Shown here: positions 1 to 9,800 of the stretch, piece after piece
Layout of the letters: the number at the start of each line of letters is the position of its first letter
Position numbering within the stretch: the first letter of the stretch is position 1
Assembly: GCA_963921935.1 (NCBI GenBank)
Contig: OY998178.1
Location: 197,998,862-198,062,861 of the forward strand
Source: Galeruca laticollis
Taxonomy: Eukaryota; Arthropoda; Insecta; Coleoptera; Chrysomelidae
Length of the DNA: 64,000 nt
Direction of reading: 5' to 3'
The notes under the pieces: generated by a model
What the model saw: the letters and a program-made list of their open reading frames with translations, nothing else
Database searches by the model: none
What the model was told of the DNA's origin: nothing
Program-made: the position numbers and the translations under genes

Positions 1-208
1 AACTCGACCAGCACTTTCGCCACGGAAATCCTTAAGTATTTACGTTCCATAGAAAGGAAGAGAGCAAAAGAAAACCATGGCTAGAAGTTTAGAAGAAATT
101 ACTTCATTTTACTGAAGGAAAAGCAGCAGCTATATCCTCTCGCTGCGAAGTAATGCCTAACGGCGGTTTTCGCGGGGATACAGAGGCCGGAGAAAGAGGA
201 GGTTTTCA
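1..208 (+). other. Unassigned left edge with tail of a short open frame
   Basis: The first 84 bases are an open frame with no start in the window. It is relatively rich in charged residues, contains the string ILKYLRSIERKRAK and ends at a TAG at 82-84. It could be the C-terminal end of an exon of a transposon-linked MADF/BESS-type protein or of an unrelated gene; 27 codons are too few to decide. The remaining bases up to the Harbinger terminal repeat show nothing recognisable. Confidence 0.2.
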
Positions 209-263
209 AGGCCAAGCCACACCGAACATCCATCCATCCTTCGGATGGACGGGCTAGATGTTC
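209..263. repeat. Left terminal inverted repeat and hairpin of the Harbinger element
   Basis: The inverted partner is at 3881-3923. Inside it GAACATC at 224-230 pairs with GATGTTC at 257-263, and the segment between contains CATCCATCCATCC facing TCGGATGGACGG, so the end can fold on itself. A related CATCCGTCCGTCCG block is at 309-325, and GTCCAATGGATGGATGTT lies at 338-356. Confidence 0.6.
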
Positions 264-616
264 AAAAAAGATCGCTCGCCAGCTTGGCAAATAGCGCAAC
301 GCAGACCGACATCCGTCCGTCCGCTGGACGTTTAAAACGTCCAATGGATGGATGTTTTAGAATCGCCGGGGGAGCGATTTTTCCTTCGCATCCGCATTGA
401 CATTTCTCCTGCGCATGAGCTCTGGGCCCAGTCACACGCGCTCCACTCGGTTTCAGACAAAACTACCCTAGTCCACATGGTTTCTCTGAAAACATATTCA
501 TGTAAGATACTCTTCTCGCATTGTTTTCATAAGTATACCAGTTTTGTTTATTTCATTTACGTTTAGTCTAGGTTTATATTTTTAAGTTTTGAGTGTACAA
601 GTTTATTTTGGCTACA

Positions 617-742
617 ATGGAGCTGCTAATTGAAGAGGTGAGAAACCATACCCGCTGTGGGACACGAGATCTCCTGAGTATAGAGAACTCAATGTGAAGG
701 AGAAAGCATGGGATGATCTAGCTGCTGCTTTGGGAAGAGACA
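617..742 (+). pseudogene. MADF-domain exon of the Harbinger partner gene, frameshifted
   Basis: MADF proteins are Myb/SANT-like DNA-binding partners that Harbinger transposases need for nuclear import and end recognition. The frame from ATG 617 reads MELLIEEVRNH. After a loss of one base near 648 the next frame reads PLWDTRSPEYRELNVKEKAW followed by DDLAAALGRD, the classic MADF core in which Trp and the PxxWDxxSxxYR pattern are conserved. The exon ends at a canonical GTAAGT donor (743-748), matching the spliced structure of these genes. No downstream exon was recognised before the transposase, which begins on the opposite strand at 818. Confidence 0.65.
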
Positions 743-817
743 GTAAGTTTGCAATAGAATATTCTTATTTAAATGAAAAATTATACCCTAGAATATATTA
801 GCGAATTTCCTAAAGAT

Positions 818-1470
818 TTAGAAGTAATCAACAAATTCTTCTTTTACATTCTTCGCCTCTTCAGATGCTCGCGTACCATAGTGCAGAAAAGGGTTCCAGC
901 AAGTTTCGTAAGCCAGACGAATTTCTTCGGGAGTTCTAACATATGCCTTATCCCCTTTACAAATCAAATAATTGTGAAGGATTGTTGTGGCTTTGATAAT
1001 TTTAACTGTGGTGGCATATTTACAGCAAAGAGGTCTGAAATAAACACGCCATCTTTGGGCAAGTTTGCCAAAAGCATTTTCTACACATCTTCTGCAGTGA
1101 CAATGCCTGTATGGGTAAATTATCCCACAGGATATAGCCCAAAAAAGGAACGAGAAGAAGAAGACAATGCCTGTAGTTGTATACACGTTTTTCAATGTCA
1201 AATTCTTCTTCTCTGGGAAAAGAGCGTAATAAATAACGTTTCAGTGGAAATGCTTCGTCCCCAAGGATAACGTAAGTCTGAAATATCCTTCAAATTTTTC
1301 TTCGTCTAGTTCCAAATCGCTCATCAAATGATGAAACTTTCCGAACGTTTTCCTCCACTTGTTGATTGGGTGCACCCAATGAGAACGATTGTTATTTACA
1401 CAATCATCATCGTCACTAGAGCTGCAGTCCATCAAGCCACGGGGTACTTTTTGACACATCACTTTCACAC
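818..1470 (-). pseudogene. HARBI1-like DDE nuclease (PIF/Harbinger transposase), internally deleted
   Basis: The N-terminal part reads WVHPINKWRKTFGKFHHLMS then DLELDEEKFEGYFRLT, the standard start of HARBI1-type proteins. It is joined directly to ILGDEAFPLKRYLLRSFPRE (second catalytic Asp in GDEAFPL) in another frame. The segment that should carry the first catalytic Asp is therefore missing. A 64-bp insertion bounded by a 13-bp direct repeat (GACAATGCCTGTA at 1099-1111 and 1163-1175) then separates VYNYR from RRCVENAFGKLAQRWR, which holds the catalytic Glu. The frame ends at 818. The first codons lie beyond the LINE: an ATG near 3759 on the minus strand rejoins this frame if the LINE and one target copy are skipped. 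Predicted nuclear endonuclease function is lost. Confidence 0.75.
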
Positions 1471-3700
1471 GTATTTCCCTCACAAAGAGCAACATAAATA
1501 TACATTTAGTAACTCCAGAGATCAAAAGTCAGTAATTGATTATATAATAAGTAACAGGACAATCACACCATCACAAGTAATAGATGTAAGAGCACTTACC
1601 TCTGCAAACATCGGCACAGATCACAACCTGTTACTGTGTAAAATGATTATGGAAACACCCCACAGAGCCAAAAAACCTCCAGTATTCCTCGAAAAGTTTA
1701 ATATCGAATCACTGACAGATGATAGCACGAGAAACCTGTATGAGAACCGATTAACAAATAAACTGGAAGGACTTAATACGCTGGAGTGTGATGTGGAGAG
1801 CTGTTGGAACAAAATCAAATCATGTATCGTAGAAGCAGCCGAAGAATCCATTGGTAAAAGAAAAGTCAACATAAATGGGACCAATAATAGCAAAAAACCC
1901 TGGTTCTGTCAAGAAGTTAAATAACTATCGCAGCTGAAAAAGAAATCCTACCTGATATACAGAAGCTCACCAACACCAGAGAAACACTCCGAATATACAG
2001 AAGTGAGAAACAGAATCAATGCCAGAATCAAAGCCATAAAACGGGATTACTGGGCAAAATTTACAAGCGATATGGATTACGACCTATATGGAGCACAGAA
2101 GAAAGTCTGGAAGATGCTTAAGAATAGGAAGAAGCCAATAAACGAGTTCGTGCAAACAAAAGGAGTCACCAAAGATGTATGGGAAAAATACTTTAGGGAA
2201 CTTTACAACACCGAAGAGGCCATAAGGATCGAAAACTACGAGTCAAATCATCAAATATCACTGAACGAAGAAGAGGTAACAGCAAAAATAAAAAAATTGA
2301 AAAACAGAAAAGCTCTCGGAACAGACCTTATCCCAAACGAACTTCTAAAATATGCTGGACCCAAGCTAGGAAAACATCTGAAAATTATCTACAAAAAAAT
2401 TTTAGAAACATCGGAAATACCTACGGAATGGCACAAAAGTATAACTATCCCTATATTCAAGAAAGGACAGAAGACACACCCAGACAACTACAGGGGCATA
2501 ACGCTGCTGAACACAAGCATGAAACTCTTTACTAGCATTTTGAAAGAAAGACTCGAGGCACAAATAACAAACAGGGAAGAACAACAAGGTTTCAGACGAA
2601 ACAGATCCACGACCGACGCCATATTCATTATCAAACAAATCAAAGAAAAATCAATAGAATTTAATACACCAGCGTATGTCTGTTTCATCGATTTGACCAA
2701 GGCATTTGATAGGGTTCGTCTCTCCGACATCATAAACATACTGATAGCGAAAGAAACGCCAGACACCATCGTAAGAGCAGTCCGCAGTCTCAATACAAAC
2801 AACATGACCAAAGTAAAGGCAGGAGACACTTATACGGAAGAGATACCAACACCAGGAGGCATCAGACAAGGCGATAGCCTTAGCCCATTTCTGTTCAATC
2901 TCTTAATGGACAGAATTATAGAGGAAATATCATCACTAAATATGGGATACCGAATGGGACAGAATAAAAGAATTAACATGGTATGCTACGCCGACGATGC
3001 AGCTATTATTGCGGAAACGCAGGACGATCTACAGAGACAACTGCACAAATTCTACCAGGTCAGCCAAGCGATGAACATGACCATATCCATAGAAAAATCG
3101 AAAAGCATAACCTTTGCTAAAGAACCTGTAAGATGTAAGCTGGAAGTCCAGGGAAAAATCATCGAGCAAGTCTCACAATTCAAATATCTGGGTATGGATC
3201 TGCCGAGTTATCACGACCCAGTGAAGGACCTAGGAAGACAGATTAACAAAGCGACTGCCATATCGGGCTGCTTAAAGCAAACAATATGGGCAAACGAATA
3301 CATGCGAAAGGATAGCAAGGTTAGGATCTATAAGACTTGTATCAGGCCAATCATGACATACGGAATAGAAACCAGAGAAGAAACCAACAAAACGAAAAGC
3401 ATGCTTAGAGTAGCCGAAATGAAAACGCTCAGGACTATAGTGGGAAAAACAAGAAGGGACCGAGTTAGAAACAATGACATCAGGGAACAATGTGGAGTAC
3501 AAGACATCGTAAGATGGGGGAGACAAAGAAGAAGACATTGGTACGCTCATGTGAGAAGAATGGAGGAGAGCAGACTGCCACGCATCGCACTTGAAGGGAA
3601 ACCAACAGGGAAAAGAGCACCCGGTAGACCACCTAAGAGATGGAAGGACAGTTGGCAGTCCACCTCCCAGGAAATGATAAAGAGGAACCTTCAAAACTAA
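1471..3700 (+). pseudogene. RTE-like endonuclease (C-terminal part) and reverse transcriptase, one in-frame stop
   Basis: This polyprotein nicks DNA with an APE-type endonuclease and copies its RNA at the nick. Visible parts in order are: the endonuclease end with SVIDYIISN and IGTDHNLL; a linker; and an RT domain with NYRGITLLNTSMKLF, GFRRNRSTTDAIF, CFIDLTKAFDRV, the RQGDSLSPFLFN block and catalytic YADD in MVCYADDAAII. A C-terminal basic region follows with RRRHWYAHVRRMEESRLPRI and APGRPPKRW. The reading frame is continuous apart from a single TAA at 1922-1924 and ends at 3700. The RT core itself looks intact, which suggests a fairly young insertion. The missing 5' part makes it non-autonomous. 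Confidence 0.8.
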
Positions 3701-3735
3701 CAGATCGCAAGATCTTAAATACGAATAAGAAGAAG
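1471..3735 (+). mobile_element. RTE-like non-LTR retrotransposon, 5' truncated
   Basis: A 10-bp direct repeat ACTTTCACAC at 1461-1470 and 3736-3745 is the target-site duplication, fixing both ends. The 5' end is truncated inside the endonuclease domain (first residues TYFPHKEQHKYTF). The 3' end is a short simple tail, AATACGAATAAGAAGAAG, as RTE elements commonly have in place of a poly-A tail. It is inserted in the Harbinger transposase gene in the opposite orientation. Confidence 0.8.
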
Positions 3736-3829
3736 ACTTTCACACCAAGGCACATTAAAAGACATTATTTCTGCACTGCTACTAACACAAGTGAGCAAAA
3801 TATTCGTTGATGAAGAGATTCATGAAAAC

Positions 3830-3923
3830 ATCTGTCCACTGGATGGATGCTTTCGGTGTGAATCGGAGCGCTCCGTGGACGTCCATCCATATCGGACGGA
3901 TGGATGCCGGTGTGGCCCGGCCT
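3830..3923. repeat. Right terminal repeat block of the Harbinger element
   Basis: Bases 3881-3923 are the inverted counterpart of 209-250. Bases 3836-3880 (GTCCACTGGATGGATGCTTT and onward to GAATCGGAGCG) resemble 338-380 in direct orientation, so each end of the element carries both a direct and an inverted relative of the other end. Confidence 0.55.
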
Positions 3924-6062
3924 TTAGTCGGTATTGACTCCGAGTTCGATACACCCAGGCCAAACAACAGGTCCTGATACGTAAAAGTATTTTCCTACCT
4001 CTATAAAAAAACATACAGACATTCGTTCATTTTTACTTCACCTTATGTATTGTAATGGAATGATTTTGACGTTTCGAGTGGATCTACACGTTTCATATGT
4101 TTCTAAAAACATATTCAAAAAATTCGGAGTTCAAAAAACATATTTAAAAAATGTCTGTCAACACGATAACTCAAAAACGCGACCGAGTTTTTTAATGAAA
4201 TTTTATATGTAGGTTCAGAACGTAAAAACTGAGGTTAGGTTCGTAAATGTGCAAAATCTGATGTACAGTGTTACGGAAAATCCCATTTTCATAAATTTTC
4301 CACCCGAAATAATTTTTTTACAAACAACTGACACATTTATTCGTATCGAAAATCCCCATATTTTTTTGGGATTTTCAATCCATAGGGGGACCCTTCGGAA
4401 TCGGAATTTAAAAAAAAAAGTTTAACTTTGATGTTTTATATCTCGGTTTGCATTATCGATGGGAAGTTGTTGTATTTTTTTATAATAGTATGAACACTCC
4501 TATTTCGATTTTCAGCAATTTTAGTCTTTCCATTGCATTGACGTAGTTAGTACACATTTTTTTAAGGTAATTTTTGACAAATATTTCTACTCCAGCTTTA
4601 ATCCCGTATATCGTCTACAAATATAAAATAGAAGAATTCAAATATTGTAATTGAGATACGTCCTTCCTCTATTGAATGGCGTAAGAAATGAATCGATATA
4701 TAACATAGTTTCGGAATAATAGTTTTTTATGGAAGCATTTTTCAAAAAATTTGCTGTTCTGACCGAAAAATTTTGGTTTAGAGTTAACGTATGGAAAAAA
4801 TTATGCAGTATCATGTATTTTAATACGAGGAATCCATTTTTTGTTCAGTTTTATGGCACCGAGGAACCATGATAATCCAAAAACATATTAATTAACATAA
4901 AAGTTACTACATGTCTTAAAAAACTCATAAAAACGAAATACCTAACTAAATTTTTACTCTCTACTCATAATAAACACGTTTAACATTATTTCCTACAAAT
5001 ACTACGATGCAATCATCGTGGGCCACACTCTGACGATATTTGCATCTCTCTTTATATGGTAATTAAATAAGGACAAAACTACTGAATAGCTTACTCCAGA
5101 CACATAAAGCAGGTACTGAAATTTTCAGCAATGTTGCCATTTTTAGTTACAACAAATACTGTTTAAAATTTATATGCCTAAATTAAATTCAAGTAGTTTT
5201 AATTATTTTTAAAAGAAGCGACTTAAATGCAAAAATTAGTATGATTTTTTTAAATGGCATAACTTTTTAATAAATTTTCAATTAAATTTCTAATCTCATT
5301 TTTCCTGCAACTAAAGAGAATTTGTAAATATGGCAAAGCAGTGGAAGTGTCCGCAAGTGAGCTTAGATTTTGACTCGAAGTTTGAAGCATAAAAAAGACA
5401 AAACAAACATATCTTTGACCTCTCCTTCCTAAAGACCTGCTGGTATTCTCCTATCGGTTTTTCTGTGTGTCTCTTTATCCTATTTCTTAACAGTAATGTT
5501 AGATTTTGTACGTCGATGCCAGAATACCTTGAATATATTCAATGTGGACCATTGTGTATTGGGTTTCAATAGATTGTGAATCATTGTGCTCCAAATGAAG
5601 CCAAAACTTAAAATCTGCATGTAATATCTTAATAGAATTCAATTCATTTTTTGGGATACTTTTTCAGGCTTAAATGAGATCTTAACCAAATCTATAAATA
5701 TAGCAATAAGCTATTAAATGAAACACTAAGTAGAGAAATTAACAGTATTTAATGAAAAAATTAAATTATTTTCTCATATATACATTATATACAATAAAAA
5801 ATGTAAACAATTCTAAAGCAGAATCATATGTAAAATAATTTAGATCCTGCCTTATCAATTGATCCAACAAATGTATGTTTGTTAAATTATAAATATTTGA
5901 ATTTCAAAATTCCAAAAATGTTATTCAGTACCCCCTCATTGTGAACTTCCCGCTGTATCTTTCTTTAGATCCAGTTTTCCCGATTTGAATCTTCCTTGTA
6001 AATTAATAACAATAAGGTAGATTAAACATACTTCAATGTCACGTATCACATATTTGCTTGGT
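3924..6062. other. AT-rich non-coding DNA 3' of TIM44
   Basis: No convincing coding sequence is present on either strand. A stretch near 4140-4230 with AACTCAAAAACGCGACCGAG has the feel of a non-coding part of an old repeat, but no ends can be defined. The part next to 6063 should contain the TIM44 3' UTR. An ATTAAA variant poly-A signal occurs on the minus strand around 5740, but it is unconfirmed. Confidence 0.4.
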
Positions 6063-6823
6063 TTAAACAAATTGTTCATTACTGCTGGCAGATAGGTCAA
6101 GCATTCTCCAAGCTGCTCTGGGGTCAGGTTCTGTTCCTGATCTACAAAGTACCCACACATAATTAACTCTCATTACTTTGTCTGGATCGCCTTCAACTAC
6201 GGTACCAGCTGCATCTCGAACTGCCATTACTTGTTGAGAAGTAAAGGAGATTATTAAAACTGGTCCCTGTTCCATTACTTTACCCATTACTAAATCTACA
6301 TGATCAATATCAAGTATTTTTGATTCAATTTTATATCCCTTTTTATATGCTTCTTTAATAGGAACTGCAAAGAGATTGAAAGGACCTTCATGACACCAAT
6401 CTTTTAAGATTTCTAGATCTCCTCTTGTCATGGCTTCAAGAATATTTGGAATTATATCAGTCTCACATTGTTTTAAAAACCTTTTTGTATCAAACGTTGG
6501 ATCTATCTTGCAGATTTCTGTTAAAGTTTCAGATAGTTCAGTTTTTTGAAATAGTCCTCCCATGATATCACCAACTTTTTCTGTTAGCAACCTTGAAGCA
6601 CGGATAACTGGATTTTCGCTTTCATCATATTTTAATTTCCAATCCATAACTTTGTGTACGTAAGGATTATTTTCTTTAAAATTCTGCCAAGATTCATAAA
6701 ATTTAGAGTCTTTGTGAAGTTCTATTCCAGTAGCGTCAGTGTTAGGTTCATAATATTTTTGATGAACTATTGCACTAGTTTCAGTTCGTTTCCTCAACTT
6801 CTTGGGGCTGACATATACTCTAC
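6063..6823 (-). CDS. Tim44: TIM44 coding exon 3 (Tim44 C-terminal domain)
   Basis: The exon follows an ATTTTAG acceptor at 6825-6824 and completes the split Gly codon, giving the junction SIEG-RVYVSPKKLRKRTET that is expected for TIM44. The Tim44 domain follows: KFYESWQNFKENNPYVHKV, ENPVIRASRLLTEKVGDIMG, CETDIIPNILEAMTRGDLEI, LKDWCHEGPFNLFAVPIKEA, and the conserved end AAWRMLDLSASSNEQFV with TAA at 6065-6063. This domain contacts cardiolipin-containing inner membrane and the channel. A minus-strand frame at 5936-6160 that overlaps the end is a shadow. Confidence 0.95.
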
Positions 6824-9800
6824 CTAAAATTAATTGATCAAAAAATTATTTATATAATAAATTTAATCAAGTTACTCATCAACTATAGATATTATTTTAT
6901 ATTTTTATGTGTAGTCTGATGGGTAATAACTATTTAATAACATTTTAATAAATTATTGCCTTGATATAAAAATTAGTAATTTTTTAGTTCAACTAAACAG
7001 GTCTGACAAAAATACTGAGGTTCTATTTATATTTGTCCTACTATACTCTGCTTTTAAATTAGGAGGACTGATTTGAATTTAAGTTGGCAATTCTGTAGAT
7101 TCTTAATTGGTCAGATCACAGCCGGCTTTACTCAACACTTTTGTGTCCAATTTGTTATTTGTTGCATTCATGGTTACTTGTTATTATTTTATTAAAATAT
7201 AATAATAGTTCTTGTCAGGACTAATTTGAAAATGGACTCAGATATTATTCCAAGTACTAGCAGACTTCAGTTATCCAAAATAGCACTTTTGTCTTAAATT
7301 AACGTGTACCAATTTTCTTTTTTGGAGTTGCTAAATTGACTGTGTGTCTTACTATCAAAGAATATAGAAACACTGGAGCAATTGTCTCTTCCAACCATCG
7401 TGGCCAGGAATAGTTAAAACCTTCTATGAAACAAATAAAAATATAATTCAACATATCGTTCAGTTCAGTTCAATTTTGACTGAAATATAGAAATGGCCGT
7501 ACTTACCACAAATAATCATTTCTTTCTATAATAGTGACAGTGACGCAGATTCTGAGTAAATAATGATTTATATTCTATATAAATTTATTTAGTGTTTCTA
7601 GAGTTAATAAATAATAGACAATGTAATTCATAGTTCTGATACATTATTGTAATACGTTTATTTGTTACAAATAGAGTTTAATAAAAAATTATGCAAAATT
7701 AGTTCAATGACTAAACTATTTTTATACCAAATCTGATTTCTAAGTACTGAAATTACTGTTTTCAGTGTGAGGATTTTTCATATCATTTGGAAATTTCCTG
7801 TTTGATATAGGTACCTGATTTTTCTATAAAATATTCCAAATAAGAAATCTATGGAAAAAGTGAAGATAAATAGATTATTCTGCTAAAGTGTGTCACATCC
7901 GGGTCCACATCAGTAGATATGTACGTAGTTCGTCGGGGTATTTATTGATGTGGATGGGGTTAAGTACCAACCCGGCGCGTCTCCAGGTGGCGGATAGGAG
8001 AAGGGCCTCTGAGATGATTTTATATGAGGTCTGCGGGGAAATACCTGGGGCTCGTTGTGTCTAAAAACTCAACTGGCAGCCCTCGAATAACCTGCCGCGG
8101 ACCAACTTTACCTGTCCCAGCTGTAGTATCGTGGCTAAGGGATTGCACACAGGGTTACGATGCCGGGTGAAATTTCGAGCTTACCTCGAAATCACCTATG
8201 ATACCAATGTCTCCTGGCTGTATGTGGTCAAGTCTCGCGGGCCAGTGGGATGGGGGGCGTCTTGCCCGGACCAAGAGGAGACAACCTCATTAAAAACCTA
8301 AAGTCAAGGTGGGAAACCAGGCCGAACAATGAGTGGCTATATAGAAGAATAGTCCTTACTGGTTTCGACCTTGGGGCACCGGGGGAACTCCATTGTATTG
8401 AACCCCTTACCTCTGCATGTGTGGCTCTGCAACGGTGGACCGTAATGACCCTAGCTTCTCGTGGGATCACTCATGGAAAGAAAAAGTAAGACTTTCACCG
8501 GAAAAGTAGTGGAGAAAACCTCCACCTCTTCATCCGGGCACCTCATAGAGGGATAAAAGGCTAAACGGCACAAAGGTCGTATGCCATTCGACCTCCCAAA
8601 ACCGGGAGAACCGGGCGGCATAGACGACCCACTGAGAAAAGGCCTCAGTGGAGCAGGGGTGCGGAAATACCTACGACTCCTCAATCAGGGGATATCCCCT
8701 GAAGAGGCCAGGAAGCAGGTAATTTAGCGCCCAACCCCCCCGAAGGAATCACCAACGGGGAAGACAAAGCTTAAAAGAGGCCCGGAGCATATTACTCTTC
8801 CGCTGCGGCCTCTAAGCAAGAAATCAAAAACAGCTGCAACGGTAACCGGGCAAGCCACTGATTACGCAGCAGCTGTCAAAACAGAGAAATCTTTTAGGGT
8901 GGGAATAATGCCCAAGGATTATCCTGGGGTCATCCTGGAAGCGGAGCAGCTCTCCACACTGGAAGACACTCTGGTGGAAGAGCTGTGCCAGAGCAAAGAG
9001 AAGGGAATCCACTTCTCAGGTATCCATTTCCGTTGTGGAATGATACTGTTGGACTGTGGGTTACAAGAATCGACAGACTGGCTTATGAGGTCAGCGCCGA
9101 AATTAAACTCTTGGGAAGGACCCGAATTGGTGGCTCGAAGTGGAGACGACATCCCAAAGCCGGTCACCATAACGGCGTTCTTCCCAAGAAGCCAAGACAT
9201 GAAACTGGAGAAGATCCTCCAACTTGTCGAGATTCAGAACTCCAACCTCAGTACTGAGACTTGGATGTTCCTAAACTCTAAAAAAGAGGGACAGGGAACT
9301 ATCCTCACGATTAGGATCGATCACCAATCTGGGGAGGCTCTGAAGGCAGGAGGTTACGCGCTAAACTTACGTTTTGGGCGTATCCCTGTCTCAAGGCTGG
9401 GAAAAAAGAATCCCGCGGAGGATCCAAAGGACATGGAGATACCCTCCACATCCGGAACCTCTGGAAAGGGGGAACAAGGCGAAAGCTTGACCTTGGGTCA
9501 GCCCGAGATCTCCGGCTCTGCTGGGATGACTGGGAATGCGGAGACTGCCTATGCATCCCGGGAAGCCGGGCAGAGCAGCCTGGGGGTCGAGAGTCTGACT
9601 CGAGATCAAGAAACCTGCTCGATTACCGAGGGAGATACTGCCATAGTGGTCGAGGAGGGTCAGGGAGAGAGAAAGGAGGGGGATGAATAGAGACTGAGTA
9701 ACTCGGCCTCTCTCATCCATAATAATTCACGTTCACGAATGTAGCTCAGATTAGCCCGCATCACGCGAAGGAAGCTTCAGCCGTGATTGCAAGGTTGTTC

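Larger units (their letters stand above)
209..3923 (-). mobile_element. PIF/Harbinger DNA transposon, inactive, with nested RTE LINE
   Basis: The element is delimited by imperfect inverted repeats. At 209-250 the left end reads GGCCAAGCCACACCGAACAT and on into a CATCCATCC run; the complement of 3881-3923 reads AGGCCGGGCCACACCGGCAT followed by the same CATCC pattern. Between them lie the two genes typical of animal Harbinger elements: a MADF-domain protein on the plus strand (617-742) and a HARBI1-like nuclease on the minus strand (818-1470, continuing beyond the LINE at about 3746-3760). A 5'-truncated RTE retrotransposon occupies 1471-3735. The transposase has an internal deletion and frameshifts, so the copy cannot be autonomous. 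The exact outer boundary and target duplication were not resolved. Confidence 0.7.

Noticed and set aside
773..1270. Plus-strand open frame of 165 codons
   Set aside because: It is the antisense shadow of the Harbinger transposase on the minus strand.
5936..6160. Minus-strand frame overlapping the TIM44 C-terminus
   Set aside because: It is another frame of the same DNA; the AAWRMLDLSASS end in the main frame is the conserved one.
8228..8684. Overlapping frames in the GC-rich LINE leader
   Set aside because: No conserved motifs; GC-rich leader sequence of the LOA-like element, with the ORF1 start at 8473.
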